In this document: positions 41,096-49,794 of the stretch, piece after piece
Numbering within the stretch: the first letter of the stretch is position 1
Layout: each line of letters begins with the position of its first letter
Origin: Bordetella genomosp. 13
GTDB taxonomy: Bacteria > Pseudomonadota > Gammaproteobacteria > Burkholderiales > Burkholderiaceae_B
Assembly (NCBI RefSeq): GCF_007679965.1
Contig: NZ_VEHL01000009.1
Location: 124,001-188,000 of the forward strand
Direction: 5' to 3'
DNA: 64,000 bases
The notes under the pieces: model-generated
The model's input: the letters and a program-made list of their open reading frames with translations, nothing else
Told to the model about the DNA's origin: nothing
Database searches by the model: none
Made by a program: the position numbers and the translations under genes

Positions 41096-41128
41096 TCGGG
41101 CCGTCCCAACGCCTCTGGAACGGCCCGA
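41096..41128 (-). terminator. Terminator-like hairpin between the two cphA genes
   Basis: TCGGGCCGT and ACGGCCCGA form a 9-bp stem, with more pairing inside, and on the minus strand five T follow at once (GAGTTTTTC). It could reduce read-through from the first into the second cphA. Confidence 0.7.
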
Positions 41129-41137
41129 TCAATGGAA

Positions 41138-43759
41138 TCAGGATTGCGGTTGCTGGATCCAGCGCCGCACCATCTCGGTGACCGGCCCCGCGTTGGCCTC
41201 GTCGGACTGCAGCAGCACGAATTCGCCCGGCCTGGCCTGGGCCAGCACCTGGCCGATGGCGGCGGCGTGGTCGGGTTCGTCGTCCACCTGGCGCGCGCGG
41301 CCGCCCTGCAGGGCGCCCTGGCGCAGCAGCGCGCGGGCCTGGCCGGCGGGCCGCTTGGTCGAGATGGTGGCGTCGTCGTAGAGCACCACGCGGTCGAAGG
41401 CCTGGCCCAGCAGGGCGCCTTGCTCGACCAGGGCGTCGTCGCGGCGGTCCACGCCTGCGCCGTAGACCACGGTGCGTTGCGAGCCGCCGAAGTGGGCGAT
41501 GGCCGCCACCAGCGCGCGCAGCGCGGGGGCGTTGTGCGCGCCGTCCACCACCACGGTGACGCCGTCGCGCTCGAACACGGTGAAGCGCCAGGGCGCGTCG
41601 TTCTGGTCCATGCCGAAGGTCTCGACGCCGGCGCGGATGACCTCCAGCGGGATGTCCAGCGCCCAGGCCGCGGCCACCGCGGCCAGCACGTTCTCGGCCT
41701 GGAAGTCGACGCGGCCGCCGCAGGTCAGGGGCACCGCGGCGATGTTGGCCACGGCCTGTTCCTCGCGGCCGCGCGCCAGCACGATCTGGCCGTCGCGCAG
41801 CGTGACGGCGCGCTTGCCCAGCGCCAGGTGCGAGGCCAGCGCCGGCAGGGCGGGATTCAGGCCGAAGTACACGACCTCGCCGTCGCACAGGTCGGCCATC
41901 TCGACCACGCGCGGATCGCGCGCGTTCAGCACGGCGGCGCCGCCGGGCAGCACCACGTCGACCTGCGTGCGGAACACGCCGTACAGGCGGTCGGCGTCGT
42001 TGATGTCGAAGTCGCCCAGGTGGTCGCCTTCGTCGATGTTGGTGACCACGCCGACCTGGCAGCGGTCGTAGGCCAGGCCCTGGCCCAGGATGACGCCGCT
42101 GTCGTTCTCGATGACGGCGGCGTCCAGCGAGCGGTTCATCAGCAGGCGGCGGCTGGCGGCCCAGTCGGCGCGGTCGCCCGGCTGCACCTGGCGGCGGTCG
42201 ATGTACAGGCCTTCGCTGCAGGCCAGGCCGGTCTGGCGGCCGGACAGTTGCAGCAGGCGAGCGATCAGGCGCGACACCACGGTCTTGCCGTTGGTGCCCG
42301 TGACGCCCACCAGCGGGATGCGGCCGTCATCGTCGGGCGCGAAGAGATGGTCGACGATGGCGCGGCCCACCGGCTGAGGCTGGCCGTCGGCGGGCTTCAG
42401 GTGCATCAGCAGGCCGGGGCCCGCGTTCACTTCGACGATGGCGCCGCGCTGGGCGTCCAGCGGGCGCGAGATGTCCTCTGCCACCAGGTCGACGCCGGCG
42501 ATGTCCAGGCCCACGGCGCGCGCGGCCAGCACGACGGCGGCGGCGGTGGCGGGATGCACGCGGTCGGTGACGTCGAAGGCCACGTTGCCGCTGCGCTGGA
42601 TGAGCACGCGGCGGCCCGCGGTGGGCACGGTCTGGGCCGTCATGCCCTGGCGCGCGATCTCCAGGCGCGCCGCGGAATCCAGCCGCACCGGGTTCAGCGG
42701 GCAGGTCTCGGCGCGGCCGCGCCGCGGGTCGGTGTTGATCTGGATGTCGATCAGGTCCTCGATGGTCGACTTGCCGTCGCCCGTGACCCAGGCCGGCTCG
42801 CCAGCGGCCGCGGCCACCATGCGGCCGCCCACCACCAGCAGGCGGTGTTCGTTGCCCAGCACGAAGCGCTCGACCATGACGCCGCTGCCTTCCTCGACCG
42901 CCACGGCGTAGGCGGATTCGACTTCCTTGCGGGTCATCAGGTTGGTGAAGACGCCGCGGCCATGGTTGCCGTCATAGGGCTTGACCACCACCGGCAGGCC
43001 GATGTCCTCGGCCGCCTGCCAGGCGTCCTCCACGCTTTCGACCAGGCGGCCCTCGGGTACCGGCACGCCGCAGGTCTCCAGCAGCGACTTGGTCAGGTCC
43101 TTGTCGCGCGAGATGCCTTCGGCGATGGCGCTGGTGCGGTCGGTCTCGGCCGTCCAGATGCGGCGCTGGCGCGCGCCGTAGCCCAACTGCACCAGGTTGC
43201 CGTCGAACAGGCGGATGTAAGGGATGTCGCGGTCGTCGGCGGCATCCACGATGCAGGCCGTGCTGGGACCCAGGCACAGCGAATCGACCATGCCGCGCAG
43301 CCGCGAGATGGCGCTGTCCACGTCGAACGGCCGGTCCTCGATGGCGGCCATGACCAGGTCGCGCGCTTCCTGCAGCGCCGCGCGGGTGACGTCCTCCTGC
43401 CAGGCGCGCACCACGACCTTGTACACGCCGCGCGTGGAGGTCTCGCGCGCCTTGCCGAAGCCGCCCGGCAGGCCGGCGAGGTTCTGCAGTTCCAGCGTGA
43501 CGTGTTCCAGGATGTGGCCGGGCCAGGTGCCCTCTTTCAGCCGCATCAGGAACCCTCCGCGCACCCCCGGGCTGCAACGGTGCTCGATCAGCGTGGGCAG
43601 CCACGTCGAAAGCCGTTCGTAGAAACCGGGGATAAGATTGGAGGGGAAATCTTCCAGTTCGCCGATGTCCACCCATGCTTCCAGGACCGGGCGATATGTC
43701 CAGATGTTGGGGCCGCGCAGAGCCACGACATCAAGGAATTCAATGTCTCGTTTCTTCAT
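41138..43759 (-). CDS. cphA: Cyanophycin synthetase CphA1
   Basis: An 873-residue ligase that builds multi-L-arginyl-poly-L-aspartate from Asp, Arg and ATP without ribosomes. The N-terminal domain (to about 160) precedes an ATP-grasp domain (VVVKPYDGNHGRGVFTNL, HRLLVVGGRMVAAAAG) and a Mur-ligase-like domain with P-loop GVTGTNGKTVVSRL near 487. In the P-loop tail VVS replaces the more common TTT. The ATG at 43759 (MKKRDIEFLDVVALRGPNIW) fits the family N-terminus; a frame from 43780 adds seven residues. No cyanophycinase gene is in the window. Confidence 0.93.
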   Translation of the reverse strand: MKKRDIEFLDVVALRGPNIWTYRPVLEAWVDIGELEDFPSNLIPGFYERLSTWLPTLIEHRCSPGVRGGFLMRLKEGTWPGHILEHVTLELQNLAGLPGGFGKARETSTRGVYKVVVRAWQEDVTRAALQEARDLVMAAIEDRPFDVDSAISRLRGMVDSLCLGPSTACIVDAADDRDIPYIRLFDGNLVQLGYGARQRRIWTAETDRTSAIAEGISRDKDLTKSLLETCGVPVPEGRLVESVEDAWQAAEDIGLPVVVKPYDGNHGRGVFTNLMTRKEVESAYAVAVEEGSGVMVERFVLGNEHRLLVVGGRMVAAAAGEPAWVTGDGKSTIEDLIDIQINTDPRRGRAETCPLNPVRLDSAARLEIARQGMTAQTVPTAGRRVLIQRSGNVAFDVTDRVHPATAAAVVLAARAVGLDIAGVDLVAEDISRPLDAQRGAIVEVNAGPGLLMHLKPADGQPQPVGRAIVDHLFAPDDDGRIPLVGVTGTNGKTVVSRLIARLLQLSGRQTGLACSEGLYIDRRQVQPGDRADWAASRRLLMNRSLDAAVIENDSGVILGQGLAYDRCQVGVVTNIDEGDHLGDFDINDADRLYGVFRTQVDVVLPGGAAVLNARDPRVVEMADLCDGEVVYFGLNPALPALASHLALGKRAVTLRDGQIVLARGREEQAVANIAAVPLTCGGRVDFQAENVLAAVAAAWALDIPLEVIRAGVETFGMDQNDAPWRFTVFERDGVTVVVDGAHNAPALRALVAAIAHFGGSQRTVVYGAGVDRRDDALVEQGALLGQAFDRVVLYDDATISTKRPAGQARALLRQGALQGGRARQVDDEPDHAAAIGQVLAQARPGEFVLLQSDEANAGPVTEMVRRWIQQPQS

Positions 43760-43902
43760 GGATATACAGAGAAAGAACACAGGCTGGCATGACAGGCATA
43801 TCCCCGGACTTGTTGTGCGTTATGGGGGGTGTGTCGTGAGGAACGGAGCCGGTGCGTCGCTGGGCGGTTGTCCTAAGGGGGGAGAGGGGCGTTTCCGGCG
43901 CT

Positions 43903-43931
43903 ACTATACGCCGCCTTTTTGCGCGTATAAA
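43903..43931 (-). promoter_or_regulatory. Candidate promoter of cphA within an inverted repeat
   Basis: On the minus strand TTTATA and TATAGT are 17 bases apart, a fair -35/-10 pair. They lie within TATACGC...GCGTATA (43905-43929), a 7-bp perfect inverted repeat with an 11-base spacer, in the divergent region between cphA and the ABC transporter gene. A regulator at the repeat could control both directions. Confidence 0.4.
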
Positions 43932-44035
43932 CTCGCGCCCTCGTGTACGTGCCCAAGCCTGTTGCTGCGAGGGGACAGATTAACCCACGGTGGGGCAGGG
44001 GCGGTTTTCCTTCCCGGAACCCGCCGGAGCAAGCG

Positions 44036-46306
44036 ATGAGCACTGCCCACCCTCCCACCGGCCTGCCCGGCCCCGCGGACGCCGCCCTGGAAACGGGCGA
44101 AACCGTGCTGGCGCGGCTCGATACCGACCTGGACGAGCGCCTGCGCTATCAGCCCGGCGTGGTCCTGGTCACCGACCGCCGGCTGCTGGCCCGGGCGCCG
44201 GGCCAGTCCGCCTGGCAGTCCTGGCGCCATGGCCCGGGCCTGAAGCTGCAATTGCACGATCACGCGGGCGCCGCCTGCCTGGAACTGGACGACGGCCAGG
44301 CCCGGGTCGGCGCGTGGCGCTTCACGCTGGGCCGCTCGCCGGCCGCGCTGCGGCTGCTCACGCAGTTCGAGCAGCGCCAGGCGCGCGCCGCCGGCCTGGC
44401 CGCCGAGCCTTCGCCTGAGGCACTGCGCACCTGCCCCGAATGCCAGGCGCCCATTCCGCCCGACAGCGACGAATGCCCGGCCTGCGCGGAGGAAGAAAGC
44501 CCCCGGCCGGTGTCCTCGTGGGCGCTGCTGCGCCTGTGGCGCTTCGCGCATCCCTACCGCGCCGCCCTGATCGCGGGGTTCGTGCTGACCCTGCTGTCCA
44601 CCGCCGCCACCCTGGTGCCGCCGTACCTGACCATGCCGCTGATGGACGACGTGCTGATCCCGTTCCAGAACGGCCAGGAGATCGACTACGGCATCGTGCA
44701 ATGGTATCTGCTGGGCCTGCTGGCCTCGGCGCTGGCGGCGTGGGGGCTGGGCTGGGCGCGCACCTACATCCTGGCCTGGGTCAGCGAGCGCATCGGCGCG
44801 GACATGCGCATCGCCACGTATTCGCACCTGCAGCACCTGTCGCTGGAATATTTCGGCGGCAAGCGCACGGGCGACCTGATGTCGCGCATCGGCAGCGAGA
44901 CCGACCGCATCTGCGTGTTCCTGTCGCTGCACCTGCTCGACTTCGCCACCGACGTGCTGATGATCGTGATGACCGCGGCCATCCTGTTCTCGATCAATCC
45001 CACGCTGGCGGTGGCCACGCTGCTGCCGCTGCCCTTCATCATGTGGCTGATCCACCTGGTGCGCGACAAGCTGCGGCACGGCTTCGAGAAGGTCGACCGC
45101 GTGTGGGGCGAGATCACCAACGTGCTGGCCGACACCATCCCCGGCATCCGCGTGGTGAAGGCCTTCGCGCAGGAGAAGCGCGAAGTGCAGCGCTTTCGCG
45201 AAGCCAACATGCGCAACCTGGACGTGAACGACCGCGTCAACAAGGTGTGGTCGCTGTTCTCTCCGTCGGTCACGCTGCTGACCGAGATCGGGCTGCTGGT
45301 GATCTGGGTGTTCGGCATCTGGCTGGTGGCCGAGCACGACGTCACGGTGGGCGTGCTGGCGGCGTTCCTCGCCTACATCGGGCGCTTCTACACGCGCCTG
45401 GATTCCATGAGCCGCATCGTGTCCTTCACGCAGAAAGCGGCGGCCGGCGCCAAGCGCATCTTCGACATCCTGGATCACGTGTCCAGCGTGCCCGAACCCC
45501 AGTCGCCGGTGAACCTGCCGCAGGTGCAGGGCCGCATCGAACTGCGCGAGGTGGGGTTCCGCTACGGCAACCGCTCGGTGATGCGCGGCATGAGCCTGTC
45601 GATCGCGCCGGGCGAGATGATCGGCCTGGTCGGGCACAGCGGCTCGGGCAAGAGCACGCTGATCAACCTGATCTGCCGCTTCTACGACGTGGCCGAGGGC
45701 GCCGTGCTGGTCGATGGCGTGGACATCCGCGCGCTGCGCGTGGCCGACTACCGCAAGCACATCGGCCTGGTGCTGCAGGAGCCCTTCCTGTTCTTCGGCA
45801 CCATCGCCGAGAACATCGCCTACGGCAAGCCCGACGCGACGCACGAGGAGATCGTCGCGGCGGCGCGCGCGGCGCATGCGCACGAGTTCATCCTGCGGCT
45901 GCCGCACGGCTACGACTCGCTGGTGGGCGAGCGCGGCCAGGCCCTGTCGGGGGGCGAGCGCCAGCGCATCTCCATCGCGCGCGCGCTGCTGATCGACCCG
46001 CGCATCCTGATCCTGGACGAGGCCACCTCGTCGGTCGACACCACCACCGAGAAAGAGATCCAGAAAGCGCTGGACAATCTGGTGCGCGGCCGCACCACCA
46101 TCGCCATCGCGCACCGCCTGAGCACGCTGCGCAAGGCCGACCGCCTGGTCGTGATGGACCGCGGCAAGGTGGTGGAAGAGGGCACGCACGAAACGCTGAT
46201 GGCGCGCGAAGGCGCCTATTACGAGCTGTACCGCGCGCAGATGCGGCAGGCCGAGATCGCCGACTCGCCGTCCGAAGCCGGCGATGGCGAAGCCGACCTG
46301 GACTGA
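44036..46306 (+). CDS. Cyanophycin-associated ABC exporter-type protein with N-terminal zinc ribbon
   Basis: A 756-residue half-transporter. Residues 1-125 form an extra cytoplasmic region with PH-like character (VVLVTDRRLLARAPGQSAW). A zinc ribbon follows with Cys133, Cys136, Cys147 and Cys150. Then come six membrane helices (about 170-440) and a nucleotide-binding domain: Walker A GHSGSGKST near 531, signature LSGGERQRIS near 637, Walker B ILILDEATSSVD, and the H-loop IAHRLS. The ABC core is MsbA-like. It is divergent from cphA and overlaps nothing; the DUF1854 gene starts 10 bases later. The transported substrate is unknown. ATG 44036 follows CGGAGCAAGCG. Confidence 0.88.
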   Translation: MSTAHPPTGLPGPADAALETGETVLARLDTDLDERLRYQPGVVLVTDRRLLARAPGQSAWQSWRHGPGLKLQLHDHAGAACLELDDGQARVGAWRFTLGRSPAALRLLTQFEQRQARAAGLAAEPSPEALRTCPECQAPIPPDSDECPACAEEESPRPVSSWALLRLWRFAHPYRAALIAGFVLTLLSTAATLVPPYLTMPLMDDVLIPFQNGQEIDYGIVQWYLLGLLASALAAWGLGWARTYILAWVSERIGADMRIATYSHLQHLSLEYFGGKRTGDLMSRIGSETDRICVFLSLHLLDFATDVLMIVMTAAILFSINPTLAVATLLPLPFIMWLIHLVRDKLRHGFEKVDRVWGEITNVLADTIPGIRVVKAFAQEKREVQRFREANMRNLDVNDRVNKVWSLFSPSVTLLTEIGLLVIWVFGIWLVAEHDVTVGVLAAFLAYIGRFYTRLDSMSRIVSFTQKAAAGAKRIFDILDHVSSVPEPQSPVNLPQVQGRIELREVGFRYGNRSVMRGMSLSIAPGEMIGLVGHSGSGKSTLINLICRFYDVAEGAVLVDGVDIRALRVADYRKHIGLVLQEPFLFFGTIAENIAYGKPDATHEEIVAAARAAHAHEFILRLPHGYDSLVGERGQALSGGERQRISIARALLIDPRILILDEATSSVDTTTEKEIQKALDNLVRGRTTIAIAHRLSTLRKADRLVVMDRGKVVEEGTHETLMAREGAYYELYRAQMRQAEIADSPSEAGDGEADLD

Positions 46307-46316
46307 CGGAGCATCG

Positions 46317-46787
46317 ATGAACACCGCCTCCTTCACCTTGCAGCGCAATGCCCTGGGCCGGCTGGTCTACGTGGGCGCCGACGGCGTCAGCCACGAGGGT
46401 GTGGTTCCCGTGCGCGCCTTTCCCATCTCGCGGCCCGGCCAGGGCCTGTCGCTGGTGGCCACCGACGGCCGCGAGCTGGTCTGGATCGAGCGCGTGGAGG
46501 ACCTGCCGCCGCCGCAGCGCGAACTGGTCGAGGCCGAACTGGCCGGCCGGGAGTTCATGCCGGAGATCCAGCGCATCGTGGCCGTGTCCACCTACGCCAC
46601 GCCGTCCACCTGGCAGGTCGAGACCGACCGGGGCACGACGTCCTTCGTGCTGCGCGGCGAGGAAGACATCCGCCGCCTGGCGGGGCACACGCTGCTGATC
46701 TCGGACAGCCACGGCATCCATTACCTGATCCGCGACGCGGCTGGGCTGGATCGGCACAGCCGGCAGTTGCTGGATCGGTTTTTGTAG
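46317..46787 (+). CDS. DUF1854 protein linked to cyanophycin metabolism
   Basis: A 156-residue soluble protein (LQRNALGRLVYVGADGVSHE, FPISRPGQGLSLVATDGRELVWI, HGIHYLIRDAAGLDRHSRQL) matching DUF1854, a family that travels with cyanophycin synthetase and the ABC protein described before it. No catalytic motif is evident. ACGGAGCATCG precedes the ATG, ten bases after the ABC gene stop, so it is the second gene of that operon. It may bind a regulatory ligand or the transporter; this is inference. Confidence 0.82.
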   Translation: MNTASFTLQRNALGRLVYVGADGVSHEGVVPVRAFPISRPGQGLSLVATDGRELVWIERVEDLPPPQRELVEAELAGREFMPEIQRIVAVSTYATPSTWQVETDRGTTSFVLRGEEDIRRLAGHTLLISDSHGIHYLIRDAAGLDRHSRQLLDRFL

Positions 46788-46803
46788 GGCGGGGCGGTCG
46801 GTT

Positions 46804-47145
46804 TCAGCGGGCTACGGCTTTTTCGACGACAGCGTTCAGCCAGTCGTTGATGCTGACGTCGGCCAGTTGGGCATGAATGGCGATCTTGTGGCGCAACTCG
46901 TCCGATTTGGGACGGAACGTCATCTTGCCTTTCCAGGTACGCTCGGGCTCGATGCCGGCCTCCTTGCAATAGGCCAGATAGTCGTCCACCACCGTGTGAA
47001 AGCTGGCCTCCAATTCCTTGCCGTCCTGTCCGGCAAAGGACAGCACAGCCTTGGTGCCCAGCACGGTGCCATACAGCGTGCGGTCGTCGGGGTCGTACTC
47101 GACCTTTCCAACGAAGCCCTTATATTCGATCGCATTCCGGGCCAT
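46804..47145 (-). CDS. hicB: HicB-family antitoxin
   Basis: A 113-residue protein. The N-terminal HicB fold (YKGFVGKVEYDPDDRTLYGTVLG) is followed by a C-terminal ribbon-helix-helix or related DNA-binding part (RHKIAIHAQLADVSINDWL). HicB neutralises the HicA mRNA-cleaving toxin and represses the operon. The frame is intact, but the hicA before it carries a frameshift, so HicB may now be an orphan. Confidence 0.85.
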   Translation of the reverse strand: MARNAIEYKGFVGKVEYDPDDRTLYGTVLGTKAVLSFAGQDGKELEASFHTVVDDYLAYCKEAGIEPERTWKGKMTFRPKSDELRHKIAIHAQLADVSINDWLNAVVEKAVAR

Positions 47146-47166
47146 GGTCGATTCGATTCCTGAGGT

Positions 47167-47450
47167 TTATCTGCATCGGCAGCCATGCACGGCGGGCAGA
47201 TGCCCCGCCAGCAACAGATGCATTTTCAGATCACGGGTGGCGGCCCTGTCCATCGACGGTTCGGGGTGCGGCCGGTGGGACATCCAGATCAGCCCGCCGC
47301 CGAAATCGCTGCGCATGCCGCTTTTCGTAGCAGGACCTGGGATCCCAAAGCGCGCAGCAAGGTTTCTGTGTCATGCCACTGCACGTTGGGCGAAGGAGGC
47401 ACGTGAAAGATTTCACAGAGGTGCCTGCAGAGAGCCCCGTTCAGCGGCAT
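47167..47450 (-). pseudogene. hicA: HicA-family toxin, frameshifted
   Basis: From ATG 47450, with a strong AGGAAAGAG ribosome site, the first frame reads LCEIFHVPPSPNVQWHDTET and LLRALGSQVLLRK and then stops early. The second frame continues at the same place with SDFGGGLIWMSHRPHPEPSM and DRAATRDLKMHLLLAG, including the HRPHP block of HicA. One missing A in the AAAA run at 47322-47325 explains the break. Restored length would be 94 residues. It precedes hicB by 21 bases, the normal order. Either a real inactivating deletion or an error in a short homopolymer. Confidence 0.8.
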
Positions 47451-47469
47451 GCTCTTTCCTAAGATTCAA

Positions 47470-47490
47470 TGGTGGCATATTTTGCCACCA
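47470..47490. promoter_or_regulatory. Likely HicAB operator
   Basis: TGGTGGCA-TATTT-TGCCACCA is a perfect 8-bp inverted repeat 20 bases before the hicA start. HicB proteins bind such repeats to control their own operon, so this is the probable operator, still intact although hicA is broken. Confidence 0.6.
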
Positions 47491-47639
47491 CTATCAAGTG
47501 CGTGATGGCGCGTTTCGTACCAGTCCCGCGCAGGTTGGCACAGGCTTGGCAATCGTACGCGCGTGAAGCTGGGGCCGCGAAGGCCCAAGGGCTGGAAAGG
47601 TCACGGTGCGTGGTCCGCGATCTGAATGTCCGCGAAGGG

Positions 47640-48773
47640 CTAATCCACCCGCTTGAACGGCGCGTGCGTCTCCAGTTCGCCCACGTACCGCTGCATCGCC
47701 GTCGTCTCGTGGTCCAGAAAATCCTGGATGGCGTCGGCGAAGCGGCGGTCGGCGACCCAGTGCGCCGACCAGGTGGGGGTGGGCAGCAGGCCGCGTGCCA
47801 TCTTGTGCTCGCCCTGCGCGCCGCCCTCGAAGCGCGACAGGCCATGCACGATGCAGTATTCGATGGCCTGCAGGTAGCAGGTCTCGAAGTGCAGGCCCGG
47901 CACGTATTCCGCGCTGCCCCAGTAGCGGCCGTACAGTGCGCCGCCGCCGCGCAGGTTCAGCGCCGCGGCCACCGGCTCGTCGCCGCGCATGGCCAGCACC
48001 AGCACCATCGAGTCGGGCAGTTCGGCGCGGATGCGCGCGAAGAACGCGTCGTTCAGGTAGGGCGGATTGCCGTGTTCGTAGTACGTCTGGCAATAGCAGC
48101 GATAGAAGAAGTCGAGCGAGGCCGCGTCGATCTGCGCGCCCGTCAGCCAGCGATAGGTGATGCCAGCCGCCGCGACCTTCTTGCGGTCCTGGCGGATCTT
48201 CTTGCGCTTGTCGTGGCTCATCGCGGCCAGGAACTGGTCCATGTCCGCGTAACCGGGATTGGTCCAGTGGAACTGCACGCCCTCGCGGATCATGTAGCCG
48301 GCTTCGCGCAGCGCGGCCAGGTCTTGCGGGTACGGAAACAGCAGGTGCAGCGAGGACACTTTCAGCCGTTGCGCCAGCTCGACCAGGCCTTGCGCCAGCA
48401 GCACGCGGTCGGCATCGTCGGCCGCCAGCAGGCGCGCGCCCGCCACCGGCGTGAAAGGAATGGCCGACAGCAGCTTGGGGTAGTAGCGCAGGCCGTGGCG
48501 CTCGAAGGCATCGGCCCAGGCGAAGTCGAACACGTACTCGCCGCGCGAGTGCATCTTCAGGTACAGCGGCACGGCGCCGGCCAGTCGTTCGCCGCGGCGC
48601 AGCGTCAGGAAGTACGGCGTCCAGCCCGTGTCGGGCGCGGCGCAGCCGGTGTCGTGCAGGGCGGACAGGAACTCGTGGCGCACGAAGGGTTGGTCGCCGG
48701 CCAGGGCGTTCCATTGGCCGGGGTCCAGCGCGGCAAGCGAGGTCTCGATGCTCAGGCGGGGGGAAGAAGGCAT
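47640..48773 (-). CDS. GNAT/FemAB-like protein (COG3146, DUF482)
   Basis: A 377-residue protein of the COG3146 family. Typical blocks are VPLYLKMHSRGEYVFDFAWADAF (shortened here to its recognisable parts VPLYLKMHSRGEY and DFAWADA), SHDKRKKIRQDRKKV and RGGGALYGRYWG. The fold resembles a double GNAT/FemX acyltransferase, and family members are labelled peptidoglycan or N-acyl transferases without biochemical proof. I chose ATG 48773 (MPSSPRLSIE), 45 bases from the divergent DUF455 gene; no strong ribosome site is seen. Confidence 0.85.
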   Translation of the reverse strand: MPSSPRLSIETSLAALDPGQWNALAGDQPFVRHEFLSALHDTGCAAPDTGWTPYFLTLRRGERLAGAVPLYLKMHSRGEYVFDFAWADAFERHGLRYYPKLLSAIPFTPVAGARLLAADDADRVLLAQGLVELAQRLKVSSLHLLFPYPQDLAALREAGYMIREGVQFHWTNPGYADMDQFLAAMSHDKRKKIRQDRKKVAAAGITYRWLTGAQIDAASLDFFYRCYCQTYYEHGNPPYLNDAFFARIRAELPDSMVLVLAMRGDEPVAAALNLRGGGALYGRYWGSAEYVPGLHFETCYLQAIEYCIVHGLSRFEGGAQGEHKMARGLLPTPTWSAHWVADRRFADAIQDFLDHETTAMQRYVGELETHAPFKRVD

Positions 48774-48818
48774 GGCGCAATGATAAAGTCGGCGGGCGTT
48801 CGCAACCATTGCCTTTCC

Positions 48819-49658
48819 ATGAATCCTGTCTTGCAGTCCCCGTCTGAACGCGCAACCCTGCGCCACGCCGCGCTGCGCGCCCTAGCCGCCGCCGATTGGC
48901 AGGACAAGCTGGCGGCCGTGGACGCCATCACCGACGGCCTGCCCGTGGGCGCGGATGCCGGGCTGGACGAGCCTCCCGGCCTGCCGGGCCGCCCGGCGCG
49001 CCCCGAACTGGTGGCGCGTGCGCATGCTCGGCAGCGCTCGGTGCGCTCGCCGCAGGGCCGCGCCATCCTGCTGCATTCGCTGGCGCACATCGAGTTCAAC
49101 GCCATCAACCTGGCGCTGGACGCGATCTGGCGCTATGCCGGCCAGCCCGACGACTACTACCGCGACTGGTTGCGCGTGGCGCGCGAAGAGGCCTATCACT
49201 TTTCGCTGTTGAACGCGCACCTGGCCACGCTGGACCACGCGTACGGCGACTTCCCGGCCCACAACGGCCTGTGGGAGATGGCCGAGAAGACCCGCGGCGA
49301 CCTGCTGGCGCGCCTGGCGCTGGTGCCGCGCACGCTGGAGGCGCGCGGACTGGACGCCTCGCCGCTGGTGCGCGCCAAGCTGGCGGATGCCGGCGACGAG
49401 GCCGGCGCGGCCATCCTGGACATCATCCTGCGCGACGAGATCGGCCACGTGGCCATCGGCAACCGCTGGTTCCGGCACGGCTGCCAGGCGCGCGGGCTGG
49501 ACCCGGTGGCCTGTTATGCGGAACTGGCCCTGCGCTACGGCGCGCCGTTCCTGCGCGGACCGTTCAACCTGCCGGCACGCCGCGCGGCGGGATTCGACGA
49601 GGACGAGATCGCGGCGCTGCTGAGTATGGCCGAAAATCATTCGGCGAAAGCTTCGTAG
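48819..49658 (+). CDS. DUF455 ferritin-like domain protein
   Basis: A 279-residue, mostly helical protein of the DUF455 family. Potential metal ligands occur in LHSLAHIEFNAINLALD, REEAYHFSLL and RDEIGHVAIGNRW, a Glu/His arrangement as in ferritin-like di-iron proteins. The reaction is not known. It is divergent from the GNAT-like gene and followed by the AT-richer tae4 stretch. Confidence 0.88.
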   Translation: MNPVLQSPSERATLRHAALRALAAADWQDKLAAVDAITDGLPVGADAGLDEPPGLPGRPARPELVARAHARQRSVRSPQGRAILLHSLAHIEFNAINLALDAIWRYAGQPDDYYRDWLRVAREEAYHFSLLNAHLATLDHAYGDFPAHNGLWEMAEKTRGDLLARLALVPRTLEARGLDASPLVRAKLADAGDEAGAAILDIILRDEIGHVAIGNRWFRHGCQARGLDPVACYAELALRYGAPFLRGPFNLPARRAAGFDEDEIAALLSMAENHSAKAS

Positions 49659-49794
49659 CCTCTGGTAAATCTTCGTTTCTCTGATGACGGCAATAGCGCC
49701 GGTATAGTGCTTCGCGTTTCGCCGATATATTCATAAGACGATCTAGCCATCATGTAATGGATGGTCAGGTTATTCGACATATGAGGATCGATGA

